From an uncultured Campylobacter sp. (GTDB taxonomy: Bacteria; Campylobacterota; Campylobacteria; Campylobacterales; Campylobacteraceae): a stretch of 7,602 bases of DNA. The position numbers were made by a program, and so were the translations under genes. How positions within the stretch are numbered: the first letter of the stretch is position 1; each line of letters starts with the position of its first letter. This document shows positions 1 through 6,912 of the stretch, in pieces. The notes beneath the pieces are model-generated. The model was given only the letters and a program-made list of their open reading frames with translations. It did no database searches and had not been told where the DNA came from. Where the stretch lies: assembly GCF_937890585.1 (NCBI RefSeq), contig NZ_CALACG010000271.1:1-7602 (forward strand), read 5' to 3'.

Positions 1-1398
1 GTTGTAGCAGTTTTATTTATAGGTTATGACTTCACTGAAGGCTTAGAAGATCTTCAAAAGACAATGGCACAAATGAAGCTAGGCGAGCGTGGATACTTCT
101 CAATCTTTAATACAAAGACAAATGTCTATGACATCCACCCAAAACTAGCTGGCAAAGCACCAGAAGGTCAGCTAAAAGATATAGTTGATGACATAGTAAA
201 AACTAAAGAAGGTGTCAAACTCATAAATACTGACGGAGTTGAGAGAGTGGTTGCTTACGAGCCATTTGACAAGCTTAACTGGATCGTGCTTGGCTCAGCT
301 GTTACTGATGACTTCTTAACACCTCAAAAAGTAGTTAGCAAAAACTTCATCATCGCAAGCATTATAGTTACTTTACTTCTTATTATAGTTTCTATATTAC
401 TACTTAAAAAGATGGTTGCAAATCCTATTGATAGATTAGGAGCAAATTTAAATGCTATAACATCTGACTTTACACTTAAAATCCCAATCTACGGCAAAGA
501 TGAGATAGCTAAAATAAGCAATGATATAAATAACTTCATAGAGCGCATAAGAGTGCTTATAAGCGACACTAAAAACCTTTCAAGCGAAAATAGCTCAGTT
601 GCAAACGAGCTAAGCTCTACCTCTCTTCAAACAGGCAAACGCGTAGAAGAATCAACCCAGATCGTCGAAGAGACAAATCAAAGATGCAAGTCTATGCAAG
701 AAAGCATGAAAGAGTCTCTATCTATAGCTCAAGCTGGTAAAGACGACCTTCAAAAGGCAAGCACTCATATAAAAACAGCAACTGACGCTATCAGATCTCT
801 ATCATCTCAGATAGTAGACTCTGCAAACGTAGAGAGCCAAATGGCTGGCAAGATCGAGCAGCTTAGCCGTGACGCTGAGCAGGTAAAATCAGTGCTTGTG
901 GTTATCAACGATATCGCTGATCAGACAAATTTACTTGCTCTTAACGCTGCCATCGAAGCAGCACGCGCAGGTGAGCATGGACGTGGCTTTGCAGTCGTTG
1001 CTGACGAGGTTAGACAGCTAGCTGAAAGAACTCAAAAGTCTCTAACAGAGATAAATGCAACTATCAACGTTATCGTTCAAGCGATCAACGATAGCAGCGA
1101 GCAAATGGGTATCAACTCTAAACAAATTCAAGAGCTAACCCATGTGGCAAGCGACGTTGAAAAGACGATAAATGATATGAGCGCAACGATGAATAATGCC
1201 ATAGCGATGTCTGATAAGACTATGCAAGACTACATCGCAACTGGTAAGAATGTAAATGAGATCATGGATGGCATCTCAGAGATCAATCAAATTTCATCTG
1301 AAAATGCTAGAAGCGTAGAAGAGATAGCTTCTGCAGCTGAACATCTAAACAAGATGACAGACGCGCTAAACACAAAACTAAGTGTCTTTAGAACTTAA
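1..1398 (+). CDS. Methyl-accepting chemotaxis protein, 5' end missing
   Basis: This is a transmembrane chemoreceptor that would sense a ligand outside the membrane and control the CheA kinase through CheW. The reading frame is open from base 1, so the gene starts before the window; the ATG at 64 lies inside the sensor domain and is not the start. About 465 residues are visible. Residues 1 to about 105 are the end of a periplasmic Cache-type sensor ([30 protein letters not shown]). One hydrophobic helix lies at about 116-135, followed by a HAMP region to about 190 and a long coiled-coil signalling domain. The hairpin tip is unmistakable at about 302-351, with the core [19 protein letters not shown] followed by [18 protein letters not shown]. 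The protein ends LSVFRT without a CheR-tethering pentapeptide. The ligand cannot be deduced. The gene points toward the purine operon and is separated from it by an intrinsic terminator. Family assignment is very secure. Confidence 0.96.
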   Translation, partial: VVAVLFIGYDFTEGLEDLQKTMAQMKLGERGYFSIFNTKTNVYDIHPKLAGKAPEGQLKDIVDDIVKTKEGVKLINTDGVERVVAYEPFDKLNWIVLGSAVTDDFLTPQKVVSKNFIIASIIVTLLLIIVSILLLKKMVANPIDRLGANLNAITSDFTLKIPIYGKDEIAKISNDINNFIERIRVLISDTKNLSSENSSVANELSSTSLQTGKRVEESTQIVEETNQRCKSMQESMKESLSIAQAGKDDLQKASTHIKTATDAIRSLSSQIVDSANVESQMAGKIEQLSRDAEQVKSVLVVINDIADQTNLLALNAAIEAARAGEHGRGFAVVADEVRQLAERTQKSLTEINATINVIVQAINDSSEQMGINSKQIQELTHVASDVEKTINDMSATMNNAIAMSDKTMQDYIATGKNVNEIMDGISEINQISSENARSVEEIASAAEHLNKMTDALNTKLSVFRT

Positions 1399-1425
1399 GT
1401 TTTTATCTCTTAAATTTAATGTTTT

Positions 1426-1451
1426 AGGTCTAGCTTTGCCTAGACCTTTTT
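1426..1451 (+). terminator. Rho-independent terminator of the chemoreceptor gene
   Basis: A perfect 8-bp stem, AGGTCTAG (1426-1433) with CTAGACCT (1440-1447), encloses the 6-nt loop CTTTGC and runs into five T residues at 1447-1451. It starts 28 nt after the chemoreceptor stop codon. This is a classic intrinsic terminator on the + strand, and it protects the convergent plsC operon from read-through. Confidence 0.88.
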
Positions 1452-1533
1452 AAAATTAAACCCAAAATTTCAAATACTTTTTTATAAAATTTAAACATAT
1501 AAAATAAAATTTACGGATAAAAATAGAGCAGAG

Positions 1534-1560
1534 GCTTTGCAAATTTAGATATTGCAAAGC
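1534..1560 (-). terminator. Stem-loop after plsC, candidate operon terminator
   Basis: A perfect 9-bp inverted repeat, GCTTTGCAA (1534-1542) and TTGCAAAGC (1552-1560), surrounds a 9-nt loop and begins 8 nt past the plsC stop codon on the minus strand. Position and stem strength fit the end of the minus-strand operon. The run that follows on that strand (CTCTGCTCTATTTTTA) has no T-tract directly against the stem, so intrinsic termination may be weak, or the hairpin may mainly protect the 3' end of the transcript. Confidence 0.5.
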
Positions 1561-1567
1561 AGAAGAG

Positions 1568-2236
1568 TTATTTTCTATTTTCGTCTAGGACTTTTTGCAT
1601 GCTCTCTCTTGTATCCTCCAGCCAGTCCTCTTTAGAAGTATCGACTAGATCAAGACAAAAGAGCTTGATGTCAGCCTTTTCAAAGCTAAATTCTTTCACT
1701 TTTATCGCATCGCTTCCAACGATCACGATAGGCTGAACCTTTAAATTTAGCTTTTCAACTAGCAACTTCGCACCACCTTTAAATGGTAGTAGCTCTTTGG
1801 TTTGAGACCTTGTACCTTCTGGAAATATCGCTAAAACGCGGCCGTTTTCAACTCTATCTTTTGCTTCTTTTAAAAGCTTTATGAGCGAGTGCTTGTTCTC
1901 GCGCTCGACTGCTATCATCTTTGGAAGGCTCAAAATTTTACCGATGATAGGAATTTTTCCGATCTGCGCCTTTGCGATCCAGCAAAGATTTTTAGGGTGC
2001 ACCTCTTCAAGCACGATGATGTCAAGCATACTTTGATGATTTATCAGTAAGATATTTGCCTCATCTTTAAACTCTCCAACCACCTCAAGCGTATAGCCAC
2101 CAAAAAATCTCTGGGCTCTGCCCCAAACTTTTCTAATAGGTCTATTTTTCGAGTTAAAAAGCCACATAAAAAAGACCACGACAAAAACGCTAAGAACAAA
2201 TGTGATAGAGAAGAAAATAGCTCTAATTTTTGACAA
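1568..2236 (-). CDS. plsC: 1-acyl-sn-glycerol-3-phosphate acyltransferase (PlsC family)
   Basis: It transfers a fatty acyl group to the sn-2 position of lysophosphatidic acid, giving phosphatidic acid, the precursor of membrane phospholipids; it acts at the inner membrane. The protein has 222 residues, normal for bacterial PlsC. A hydrophobic N-terminal anchor spans about 5-27. The catalytic HX4D motif is NHQSMLD (H67 and D72), motif II is around the arginine of AVERENKHS (R112), motif III is FPEGTRS at 138-144, and the motif IV proline lies in VQPIVIVG (P169). The chosen start is TTG at 2236: the upstream in-frame codons soon reach a TGA, and AAGGA lies 5 nt before the TTG. The start lies 14 nt inside the end of the SH3-domain gene, which suggests translational coupling. 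It is the last gene of the minus-strand operon. In C. jejuni the plsC homologue follows the same neighbour. Other family members acylate other substrates, so exact substrate preference is inferred. Confidence 0.92.
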   Translation of the reverse strand: MSKIRAIFFSITFVLSVFVVVFFMWLFNSKNRPIRKVWGRAQRFFGGYTLEVVGEFKDEANILLINHQSMLDIIVLEEVHPKNLCWIAKAQIGKIPIIGKILSLPKMIAVERENKHSLIKLLKEAKDRVENGRVLAIFPEGTRSQTKELLPFKGGAKLLVEKLNLKVQPIVIVGSDAIKVKEFSFEKADIKLFCLDLVDTSKEDWLEDTRESMQKVLDENRK

Positions 2237-3530
2237 GGTCGTCCTTTTTCACCCAGCCGATCTTTCCATCTTGAAATAAAATTTTCGAGTAGTCGCCCTT
2301 TTTGTCTAAAATTTCAACACTTTCATTTTTACGAGATGTGTAAAAAATGGTCGAATTTTTAGTTGGCAGGATAGTAACGCTAACATCAGGCTTTAGCACA
2401 GCTTTACCAAAAGGATTGTAAGTGTAAATTCCAAGCGCGATAAAGACCGCCGCCACGAAAAAGTAGCTAAATTTCCTGCGCCAAATGGCTAGCAAGATAA
2501 GGATTGCCACACAAGAGTAGATCGTGATATCTTTGTAGGTGCTAAATTCGCTTTGTTTTGGATTTAGCCCGATCTGCGTGCTAACCTCGTCCTCTTCGAC
2601 GCTCACAGGCAGTGAAAAGCTCTCAAATTTAGCTTTTTTTAGGTTGTAGTAGTTAAAGTCAAGCGTCTTTTTGTTTGGCTTAAATACTGCAAAATAGTAT
2701 GCACTTTGCGAGTTGAAGTCGCCATTTATCGTATCTACGCCTTGCTTTAGGATCGTTTTGTTTTCAATATTAAAGGCGCTTAGATCGACATTGTTGCCGT
2801 AAATTTCAACGACCATGATGTTGTTTATATCATCAAATTTAGTCGTTTTAAATTTCTTTACCTCAAGGTTATCAGCGACGATGTGGTTGTAGTTTTCGTC
2901 ACTTCTAAGCTCTTTTAGCTTTGGTAAAAAGATATTTATGTTTGAGTTTTGATAGTTCTCGCCATTTCTTTTTAGATCCAAGCTAACACGTAAAGTCTTT
3001 GCGTCAATGCTCGTTGCTTCAAGGTAGAAAGTGCCGATGTATTTGTTTTCTTCACCTTTTACCCATTGAAAATTCTTCTTATTTAACCATTTGATATTTG
3101 TCTCATCAAGCTGTGTCTCAAATTCAAACTCAAGATCACTTTGTGTATCAGCTACGATCTCAACGCTAAAAATTTCTCCTACTACGACATTTTTAGGGAT
3201 ATTTGTCGCTTTTAAAAGGAGGTCTTTTATTTTAATCTTGTCATAGACTTGATTGTCAGGGACGCTGATGTCTGGTTCGTTTGTCGGTACGATATTTCGC
3301 ATCTGCTCTGGAGTGATACGCTCTGGCTGTGGGGCGATAGAGCGTGGAGAGACGAGTTTTCTTGATATATCTTCTTCACTTGGAGTCTTTGTTTGCGGCT
3401 TTGATGCCTGGCTATTTACAAATTTATCCTCTCTTGCCTCATCCATCATGTCAAAAACGCTGACTTCATCAGTGTTTGCGGCAAATAAATTTAGCGCGAG
3501 TAGGGCGATAAAAAGTGTTCGTTTTACCAA
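2223..3530 (-). CDS. Putative periplasmic/membrane protein with C-terminal bacterial SH3 domain
   Basis: Function is unknown. The 435-residue protein starts with a signal peptide or anchor (basic VKR, then a hydrophobic stretch to about residue 16, with a possible cleavage near LFAAN). It continues with a Ser/Pro/Thr-rich low-complexity stretch (about 40-95) and a beta-rich region of roughly 100-310 resembling surface or BatD-like Ig folds. Two hydrophobic helices at about 334-350 and 354-371 are separated by the basic turn RRKFS. The last 55 residues look like a bacterial SH3 domain (VSVTILPTKNSTIFYTS, VEILDKKGDYSKILF, GKIGWVKKDDLV). I infer that the middle region is periplasmic; the side on which the SH3 domain lies depends on whether the signal is cleaved. 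The start is TTG at 3530, overlapping the purQ stop by 7 nt, with AAAAGGG just upstream; no in-frame ATG occurs before the signal sequence. It sits where C. jejuni has the periplasmic protein Cj0515. SH3 domains of this type often bind peptidoglycan, but nothing here proves it. Confidence 0.82.
   Translation of the reverse strand: MVKRTLFIALLALNLFAANTDEVSVFDMMDEAREDKFVNSQASKPQTKTPSEEDISRKLVSPRSIAPQPERITPEQMRNIVPTNEPDISVPDNQVYDKIKIKDLLLKATNIPKNVVVGEIFSVEIVADTQSDLEFEFETQLDETNIKWLNKKNFQWVKGEENKYIGTFYLEATSIDAKTLRVSLDLKRNGENYQNSNINIFLPKLKELRSDENYNHIVADNLEVKKFKTTKFDDINNIMVVEIYGNNVDLSAFNIENKTILKQGVDTINGDFNSQSAYYFAVFKPNKKTLDFNYYNLKKAKFESFSLPVSVEEDEVSTQIGLNPKQSEFSTYKDITIYSCVAILILLAIWRRKFSYFFVAAVFIALGIYTYNPFGKAVLKPDVSVTILPTKNSTIFYTSRKNESVEILDKKGDYSKILFQDGKIGWVKKDDLVKN
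2242..2246 (-). promoter_or_regulatory. Ribosome binding site supporting the TTG start of plsC
   Basis: AAGGA on the minus strand ends 5 nt before the TTG at 2236, inside the last codons of the upstream SH3-domain gene. It is the main argument for the unusual start codon. Confidence 0.6.
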
Positions 3531-4189
3531 ACTAGCCCTTTTAACATCTTCATACCATCATCTGTGCCTAAAATTTTCTCGCAAGCGCGCTCTGGGTGAG
3601 GCATAAGACCAAAGATCTTTTTGCTCTCATCGCAAATCCCAGCTATACTATCAACTGAGCCATTTGGATTTATCTCATTGCCGTGGCTGTCGCAGTACTT
3701 TAGCAAGACTTGCTCGTTATCATATAGGCTTTTTAGCGTATTTTCATCTGTGTAGTAGTTGCCCTCTCCATGAGCGATAGGGATATTTACTACTTCGTTT
3801 TTAGCTAAATTTGCTAGGAATTTATTGTTATTTGAGATTACTTTTAGGTGGTGGTATTTTGAGACAAAATTTAAATTTTCATTTCTTCTCATCGCGCCTT
3901 TTAAAAGTCCAAGCTCAAGAAGCATCTGAAAGCCATTGCAAATTCCTAAAATGTAGCCGCCTTTTTTCGCATGCTCTTTTACAGCCTGCATCGCTGGGCT
4001 AAATTTAGCTATCGCAGCCGTTCTTAGGTAGTCGCCGTAGCTAAAACCACCAGGCAAAACGACTAGATCAGCATCGATCTTATCTTCTTTGTGCCAGATG
4101 ATCTGCGTTTGGCAGCCAAGTAGCCCAAAGGCGTGAGCTGTGTCTTCTTCGCAGTTTGTGCCAGGAAAAAGTATGATCGCTACTTTCAT
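3524..4189 (-). CDS. purQ: Phosphoribosylformylglycinamidine synthase subunit PurQ (glutaminase)
   Basis: PurQ is the class I glutamine amidotransferase subunit of FGAM synthetase. It releases ammonia from glutamine for PurL, which converts FGAR to FGAM in step four of purine synthesis, in the cytoplasm. The 221-residue length is normal for the stand-alone form. The catalytic triad is visible: the nucleophile C84 in GICNGFQML, and H198 and E200 in MPHPERA. Other family signatures are FPGTNCEEDTAHAF at the N-terminus, LPGGFSYGDYLR (about 45-56) and the IAHGEGNYY segment near 138-146. The ATG start overlaps the purS stop as ATGA, a coupled arrangement that fits production of the two small subunits in step. 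No purL is visible in this window. Identification is essentially certain. Confidence 0.98.
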   Translation of the reverse strand: MKVAIILFPGTNCEEDTAHAFGLLGCQTQIIWHKEDKIDADLVVLPGGFSYGDYLRTAAIAKFSPAMQAVKEHAKKGGYILGICNGFQMLLELGLLKGAMRRNENLNFVSKYHHLKVISNNNKFLANLAKNEVVNIPIAHGEGNYYTDENTLKSLYDNEQVLLKYCDSHGNEINPNGSVDSIAGICDESKKIFGLMPHPERACEKILGTDDGMKMLKGLVW

Positions 4190-4422
4190 AGCACGATCTC
4201 GTAGTCTTCGATGACGGTATTTGCTAGAAGCTCTTCACACATCACTTTTAGCTGCTCTTTTGCTTTGTTTTTATCGCTCTCGTCGATGTCTAAAACGATT
4301 TGTTTGCCTATCCTGACATTTGAAACACCGCTAAATCCAAGCGAATTTAGCGCGTGTTCTACTGCCTTACCAGCAGGGTCAAGGACCCCACTTCTTAATG
4401 CTATATTTACGACAGCTTTCAT
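4186..4422 (-). CDS. purS: Phosphoribosylformylglycinamidine synthase subunit PurS
   Basis: PurS is the small structural subunit that bridges PurQ and PurL in the multi-subunit FGAM synthetase of bacteria that lack the large fused PurL. The 78-residue length is typical. It begins with a beta strand (MKAVVNIALRSGVLDPAGKAVEHAL), then the conserved LGFSGVSNVRIGKQIVLDI and a C-terminal helix and strand with CEELLANTVIEDYEI. The start is ATG with AAGGA 5 nt upstream; that ribosome site overlaps the purC stop codon across an 8-nt gap. Its stop overlaps the purQ start (ATGA). Context and sequence agree fully. Confidence 0.97.
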   Translation of the reverse strand: MKAVVNIALRSGVLDPAGKAVEHALNSLGFSGVSNVRIGKQIVLDIDESDKNKAKEQLKVMCEELLANTVIEDYEIVL

Positions 4423-4430
4423 CTTTGTCC

Positions 4431-5141
4431 TTAAGAAAGAATTCTTCTTAAAACTTCTTCGTAAGCTACTTTTACGCTACCAAGGTCTTGTCTAAATCTA
4501 TCTTTGTCAAGTTTTTCGTTTGTTGTCGCATCCCAAAATCTGCAGCTATCAGGGCTTATCTCGTCAGCTAAGATGATGTTGCCATCTTTGTCGATACCAA
4601 ATTCGACTTTGAAATCAACTAGTTTTAAATTTCTCTCTGCAAAGAATTTAAATAAGATAGAGTTAATCTCTCTTGCTGTGTGTCTTAGGGTTTGAAGATC
4701 TTTTTCGCTCTTTACTAGACCCATGATGATGCAGTGCTCGTCAGTAACTAGCGGATCGTGCAAATCGTCGTTTTTGTAGTAGAACTCAACAAGTGTAAAA
4801 GGTAGAACTGTGCCTTCTTTTATGCCAAGTCTTTTGCTAAGTGAGCCAGTTGCGATATTTCTCACAACAACTTCAAGAGGTATGATCTCGCATTTTTTGA
4901 CCACTTGCTCAGTGTCGCTGATGGTCTCAACAAGGTCAGTGACGATACCTTTGCTCTCTAGCAGTTTAAAAAGCTGAGTAGAGATTTTGTTATTTAGTGC
5001 GCCTTTGCCAGCTTCGTTGCCTCTTTTTTGAGCATCAAATGCTGTTAGATCGTCTTTAAATTCAGCCACAAGTAGATTTGGATCGTCTGTGGCGTACATT
5101 TTCTTGCCTTTTCCCTCGTAGATAAGCTCTCTTTTTTGCAT
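4431..5141 (-). CDS. purC: Phosphoribosylaminoimidazole-succinocarboxamide (SAICAR) synthase
   Basis: PurC joins aspartate to CAIR using ATP, giving SAICAR, in the eighth step of de novo purine synthesis; it is cytoplasmic. The protein is 236 residues, the usual bacterial length. Visible signatures are the ATP-binding start [13 protein letters not shown] (8-20), the [13 protein letters not shown] segment (28-40), [16 protein letters not shown] (92-107), LVDFKVEFG (174-182) and the substrate-site motif [14 protein letters not shown] (191-204). The start is ATG with a strong AAAGGAGA ribosome site upstream. The gene begins 16 nt after the protease reading frame ends and is followed by purS after 8 nt. 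The normal operon promoter is not visible: it would lie upstream of the genuine ctpA start, which has been replaced by foreign sequence. Confidence 0.98.
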   Translation of the reverse strand: MQKRELIYEGKGKKMYATDDPNLLVAEFKDDLTAFDAQKRGNEAGKGALNNKISTQLFKLLESKGIVTDLVETISDTEQVVKKCEIIPLEVVVRNIATGSLSKRLGIKEGTVLPFTLVEFYYKNDDLHDPLVTDEHCIIMGLVKSEKDLQTLRHTAREINSILFKFFAERNLKLVDFKVEFGIDKDGNIILADEISPDSCRFWDATTNEKLDKDRFRQDLGSVKVAYEEVLRRILS

Positions 5142-5157
5142 GTTGTTCTCCTTTAGA

Positions 5158-6342
5158 TTATTGTTGTTTTATCTTTAAAATTTTGATCGTATCAATCGCT
5201 GTTTTTAACTGAATATCCTCATCGACTTTTTTCTGTGTGATTATATTTTTATCATCTTTTGCTTCAGTTTTATTGCCTTCGCTTGTTGGATTTATCTTGT
5301 TTAGCTCGCTCTTTAGGTGTGCTTTTAGTTCGCTCTCTTTGATGCTAAATGCACTATCATCGCTTTGCGGCACTTTGCCAGGATGCACGACTACATCAGG
5401 TGTTACGCCAACAGCTTGGATAGTTCTGCCACTTGGTAAGTAGTATCTTGCAATGGTTAGTCTTAGCGCTTCTGTATCATCTATTGGTAAGATCACCTGA
5501 ACGCTACCTTTACCAAATGTGTTTTCGCCGATTATCACCGCACGCTTATGATCTTGCAATGAACCACTGACGATCTCGCTAGCGCTTGCACTTCCGCCAT
5601 TTACAAGGACAACAAGTGGGAGTTTTGATAAGGTTTTGCTAGCGCTTGCTTTATACTCTACATTTTCAGATGCATCACGACCCTTTTGAGATACGATGAT
5701 GCCGTTATCTACGAAAAGATCCACTAGATCGACAGCTTGATTTAAAAGACCGCCAGGGTTGTTTCTAAGATCAAGTATGATGCCATTTGCTTTTGGATGC
5801 TCTTTGATAGCATCTTTGACCTTTGTAACGACGTTTTTGTCAAAATTTGTGACGCGTATATAAAGGATGTTTTCATTTTCTATCATTTTTGCATAGACAG
5901 ACTCAACCTTTATAAGATCTCTTATGATCTTTACGTCAAATGGCTTTTGCTCGCCTTTTCGCAAAATTGTAATTGTTATCGGAGTTTTTGGCTTGCCGCG
6001 CATCTTATTTACGGCTTCATCTATCGTTGTGCCGATAGTTGAGTTGCCATCGATCCTTAAAATGATATCGCCTGCTTTTATGCCTGCTTTATCAGCTGGA
6101 GTGTCCTCGATAGGCGAGATAACGGTTAGTGCGCTATCTTTCATGCCAACTGTTATGCCAAGTCCGCCAAATTCTCCGCTTGTTTGCACCTGCATATCTT
6201 TATATGCTTTTTCATTTAAAAAGCTTGAGTGAGCATCTAAATTTTGCATCAAACCAGCGATGGCTTTGTCAATTATCTCTTTAAATTTAATGTCATCAAC
6301 GTAGTATTTTTCAACAGTTGAGATGGTTTTTGTAAGTTTTGA
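5158..6342 (-). pseudogene. ctpA: C-terminal processing protease (S41), 5' end replaced
   Basis: The Campylobacter part of the fused frame is an S41-family protease that normally works in the periplasm, cutting proteins near their C-termini. With the fused ORF numbered from its ATG, the part begins around 137 with [19 protein letters not shown] domain spans about 188-275 ([11 protein letters not shown] to the strand before [13 protein letters not shown]). The protease core follows, with [17 protein letters not shown], then [13 protein letters not shown] holding the probable nucleophile S387, and TFGKGSVQ holding K412. The 25-residue Ser-Lys spacing fits known C-terminal processing proteases. 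The charged tail ends in KILKIKQQ. About 394 residues remain; homologues are around 435-445 and begin with a signal sequence. It is followed 16 nt later by purC, as in C. jejuni. I label it pseudogene only because its start is missing here; in the source organism it is probably intact. Confidence 0.8.
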
Positions 6343-6744
6343 AAGTGCTTCAAGTTTTGAATTATCACCTGTAAGCATAACTGTCAAACAATCTTTTGCT
6401 ACATCAACGATAGTGGCTCTAAAAATATCACAAAGGGCAGCTATATCCTGTCTTTGTGAGGCATTAGCCTTTACTTTTATCATTACAATTTCACGGAAAA
6501 CACTCTTGCCTTCCTCTAAAACCTTGATATCTCTTACATCTTCAAGTTTTCTAAGCTGTTTTACTATCTGATCAAGTGTGTCTTCATCACCAATAGAAAC
6601 AACAGTCATTCTTGAAAAACGTGGGTCAGCAGTTTGTCCAACAGTGAGAGAGTCAATATTATAACCTCTCCTTGAAAAAAGACCTGACACACGACTTAAA
6701 ACACCTACAGAATTGTCTACAATAAGTGAAAATACTCGTCTCAT
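5158..6744 (-). CDS. Chimeric ORF: IlvN N-terminal part fused in frame to CtpA S41 protease
   Basis: This single uninterrupted frame of 528 codons joins two unrelated proteins. Residues 1 to about 130 match the small regulatory subunit of acetolactate synthase; residues from about 137 on match a carboxy-terminal processing protease. The start is ATG at 6744, preceded by GGGAGG with a 4-nt gap. An in-frame TTG at 6756 sits immediately before that ribosome site (TTGGGAGG) and is not the start. The fusion lacks the last 30 or so residues expected of IlvN and the roughly 45 N-terminal residues of CtpA, including the signal peptide. A periplasmic protease without an export signal behind a cytoplasmic regulatory domain makes no evident sense, so I regard the fusion as an assembly chimera, or else as a recombination product. 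The open frame itself is certain; that a cell makes this protein is doubtful. Confidence 0.6.
   Translation of the reverse strand: MRRVFSLIVDNSVGVLSRVSGLFSRRGYNIDSLTVGQTADPRFSRMTVVSIGDEDTLDQIVKQLRKLEDVRDIKVLEEGKSVFREIVMIKVKANASQRQDIAALCDIFRATIVDVAKDCLTVMLTGDNSKLEALSKLTKTISTVEKYYVDDIKFKEIIDKAIAGLMQNLDAHSSFLNEKAYKDMQVQTSGEFGGLGITVGMKDSALTVISPIEDTPADKAGIKAGDIILRIDGNSTIGTTIDEAVNKMRGKPKTPITITILRKGEQKPFDVKIIRDLIKVESVYAKMIENENILYIRVTNFDKNVVTKVKDAIKEHPKANGIILDLRNNPGGLLNQAVDLVDLFVDNGIIVSQKGRDASENVEYKASASKTLSKLPLVVLVNGGSASASEIVSGSLQDHKRAVIIGENTFGKGSVQVILPIDDTEALRLTIARYYLPSGRTIQAVGVTPDVVVHPGKVPQSDDSAFSIKESELKAHLKSELNKINPTSEGNKTEAKDDKNIITQKKVDEDIQLKTAIDTIKILKIKQQ
6334..6360. other. Junction between Campylobacter-like and Firmicutes-like DNA, with 9-bp direct repeat
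   Basis: The transition from protease to IlvN coding lies in this 27-bp stretch, which encodes SKLEALSKL on the minus strand. The 9-mer AAGTTTTGA occurs at 6334-6342 and again at 6352-6360, separated by AAGTGCTTC. IlvN proteins commonly have a K-hydrophobic-E-A sequence here, and Campylobacter CtpA has EALSKLTKT, so both parents plausibly share these bases. No insertion sequence, integrase or inverted repeat is present at the point. Confidence 0.75.
6352..6744 (-). pseudogene. ilvN: Acetolactate synthase small (regulatory) subunit, 3' end missing
   Basis: IlvN (IlvH) binds the catalytic subunit IlvB, activates it and confers feedback inhibition by valine; the complex makes acetolactate for branched-chain amino acid synthesis in the cytoplasm. 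The N-terminal ACT domain is clear at residues 1-75: [34 protein letters not shown], then a strand containing SRMTVV and the [15 protein letters not shown] end. The second domain begins [12 protein letters not shown] and continues to [16 protein letters not shown], where the normal family continues for another 30 or so residues but this frame switches to protease. It has its own promoter and strong ribosome site. No ilvB is visible. The sequence type ([15 protein letters not shown]) and strong GGGAGG site fit Firmicutes. It is probably intact in its source genome. Confidence 0.82.
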
Positions 6745-6748
6745 TTTA

Positions 6749-6754
6749 CCTCCC
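6749..6754 (-). promoter_or_regulatory. Strong ribosome binding site of ilvN
   Basis: GGGAGG on the minus strand stands 4 nt before the ATG at 6744. It fixes the start and rules out the TTG at 6756, which touches the same ribosome site. Confidence 0.85.
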
Positions 6755-6824
6755 AATATTAAAAAGTATTAGTATATAGTTTTGAATAAAGACAAAACAA
6801 TAAAATTATATTGGTTCGCCATTT

Positions 6825-6852
6825 ACTATAGCACCATTATAATAAATGTCAA
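6825..6852 (-). promoter_or_regulatory. Vegetative (sigma-A/sigma-70) promoter of ilvN
   Basis: On the minus strand a perfect -35 TTGACA (6852-6847) is followed after 16 nt by TATAGT (6830-6825), which matches the -10 consensus at five of six positions and has an extended -10 TG (TGCTATAGT). Transcription would start near 6818 and give a leader of about 70 nt before ilvN. The leader is too short for a T-box and shows no obvious attenuator. It separates ilvN from the upstream sortase as an independent unit. Confidence 0.75.
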
Positions 6853-6869
6853 TTTGTTATATTATATAT

Positions 6870-6894
6870 ATGATATAACTAAATGTTATATCAT
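6870..6894. repeat. AT-rich perfect inverted repeat between sortase and ilvN
   Basis: ATGATATAAC (6870-6879) and GTTATATCAT (6885-6894) form a perfect 10-bp inverted repeat around TAAAT. It lies 18 nt beyond the sortase stop and 17 nt upstream of the ilvN -35 box. It could be a weak terminator for the sortase gene, though no T-run follows, or a protein-binding site above the promoter. The AT content makes a chance repeat quite possible. Confidence 0.45.
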
Positions 6895-6912
6895 TAAACT
6901 ATAGCCATAAGT

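Noticed and set aside
3253..3606. Plus-strand open frame opposite the SH3-domain and purQ genes
   Set aside because: It is antisense to well-supported genes, its Ser-rich translation resembles no family, and it has no clear ribosome site. The other plus-strand frames opposite the purine genes, ctpA, ilvN and sortase are the same kind of shadow.
6300..6400. Insertion sequence, integrase or attachment site explaining the join
   Set aside because: The region is continuously coding on both sides with no transposase, terminal inverted repeats or tRNA; only a 9-bp direct repeat is present.
5158..6744. A new ACT-domain-regulated protease as a genuine novel system
   Set aside because: The fused protein has no export signal, both partners are truncated at the join, and the flanking genes belong to different phyla, so an artefact explains it better.
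6742..6756. TTG at 6756 as start of the IlvN frame (MGGKMRRV)
   Set aside because: TTGGGAGG contains the ribosome site itself, so translation starts at the ATG at 6744; IlvN proteins typically begin at that methionine.
6745..6820. T-box or peptide attenuator in the ilvN leader
   Set aside because: The leader is only about 70 nt from the predicted start site, with no T-box sequence, no branched-chain-codon leader peptide and no terminator hairpin.
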